Below, piece after piece: positions 6,237 to 6,254 of a stretch of 6,254 nucleotides of DNA. Source of the stretch: Candidatus Melainabacteria bacterium (GTDB lineage Bacteria; Cyanobacteriota; Vampirovibrionia; Obscuribacterales; Obscuribacteraceae); the NCBI GenBank assembly GCA_003175915.1, contig PSRH01000210.1, positions 1-6,254 on the forward strand, given 5' to 3'. A program made the position numbers and the translations under genes. Under the pieces are notes generated by a model. It ran no database searches, was not told where the DNA came from, and saw only the letters and a program-made list of their open reading frames with translations. Each line of letters begins with the position of its first letter. Position 1 is the first letter of the stretch.

Positions 6237-6254
6237 ACGCCATTAGCGTACGAA

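Overview
The window holds two divergent bacterial gene groups separated by about 250 bp. It looks like an ordinary chromosomal segment: tightly packed genes, Shine-Dalgarno sites, roughly half G+C by eye, and no transposase, integrase, tRNA, rRNA, CRISPR array or phage gene. The species cannot be read from it. PurB is of the 431-residue Bacillus/cyanobacterial type, and an uncultured lineage related to non-photosynthetic Cyanobacteria is only a guess.

Minus strand (reading right to left from about 4093 to position 1): purB (adenylosuccinate lyase), then malQ (GH77 4-alpha-glucanotransferase), then an unrecognised tryptophan-rich protein that runs off the left edge. The gaps are 2 nt (purB/malQ) and a 1-nt TGATG overlap (malQ/unknown), so the three are probably one transcript with coupled translation. 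The purB start is best placed at a TTG codon (3968) with a perfect AGGAGG, not at the upstream ATG (4010). With the TTG start every known catalytic residue falls on its B. subtilis PurB number.

Intergenic region (about 3969-4258): a purB promoter candidate with a perfect TTGACA, an attenuator-like inverted repeat in the purB leader, a G+C-rich hairpin followed by TTTT on the plus strand, a weak plus-strand promoter, and a possible 12-codon leader ORF whose stop overlaps the start of the next gene (ATGA).

Plus strand (4259-6236): a tandem universal stress protein, then after 31 bp an exported two-domain cupredoxin protein of multicopper-oxidase descent. The latter is the most unusual object here. 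Its fold motifs are clear, but all type 1 copper ligands and most type 3 ligands are replaced, while the two type 2 histidine positions remain. It cannot be a normal laccase or copper oxidase. The pair is probably a small stress-related or envelope-related operon. The last 18 bases after its stop are non-coding as far as can be seen.
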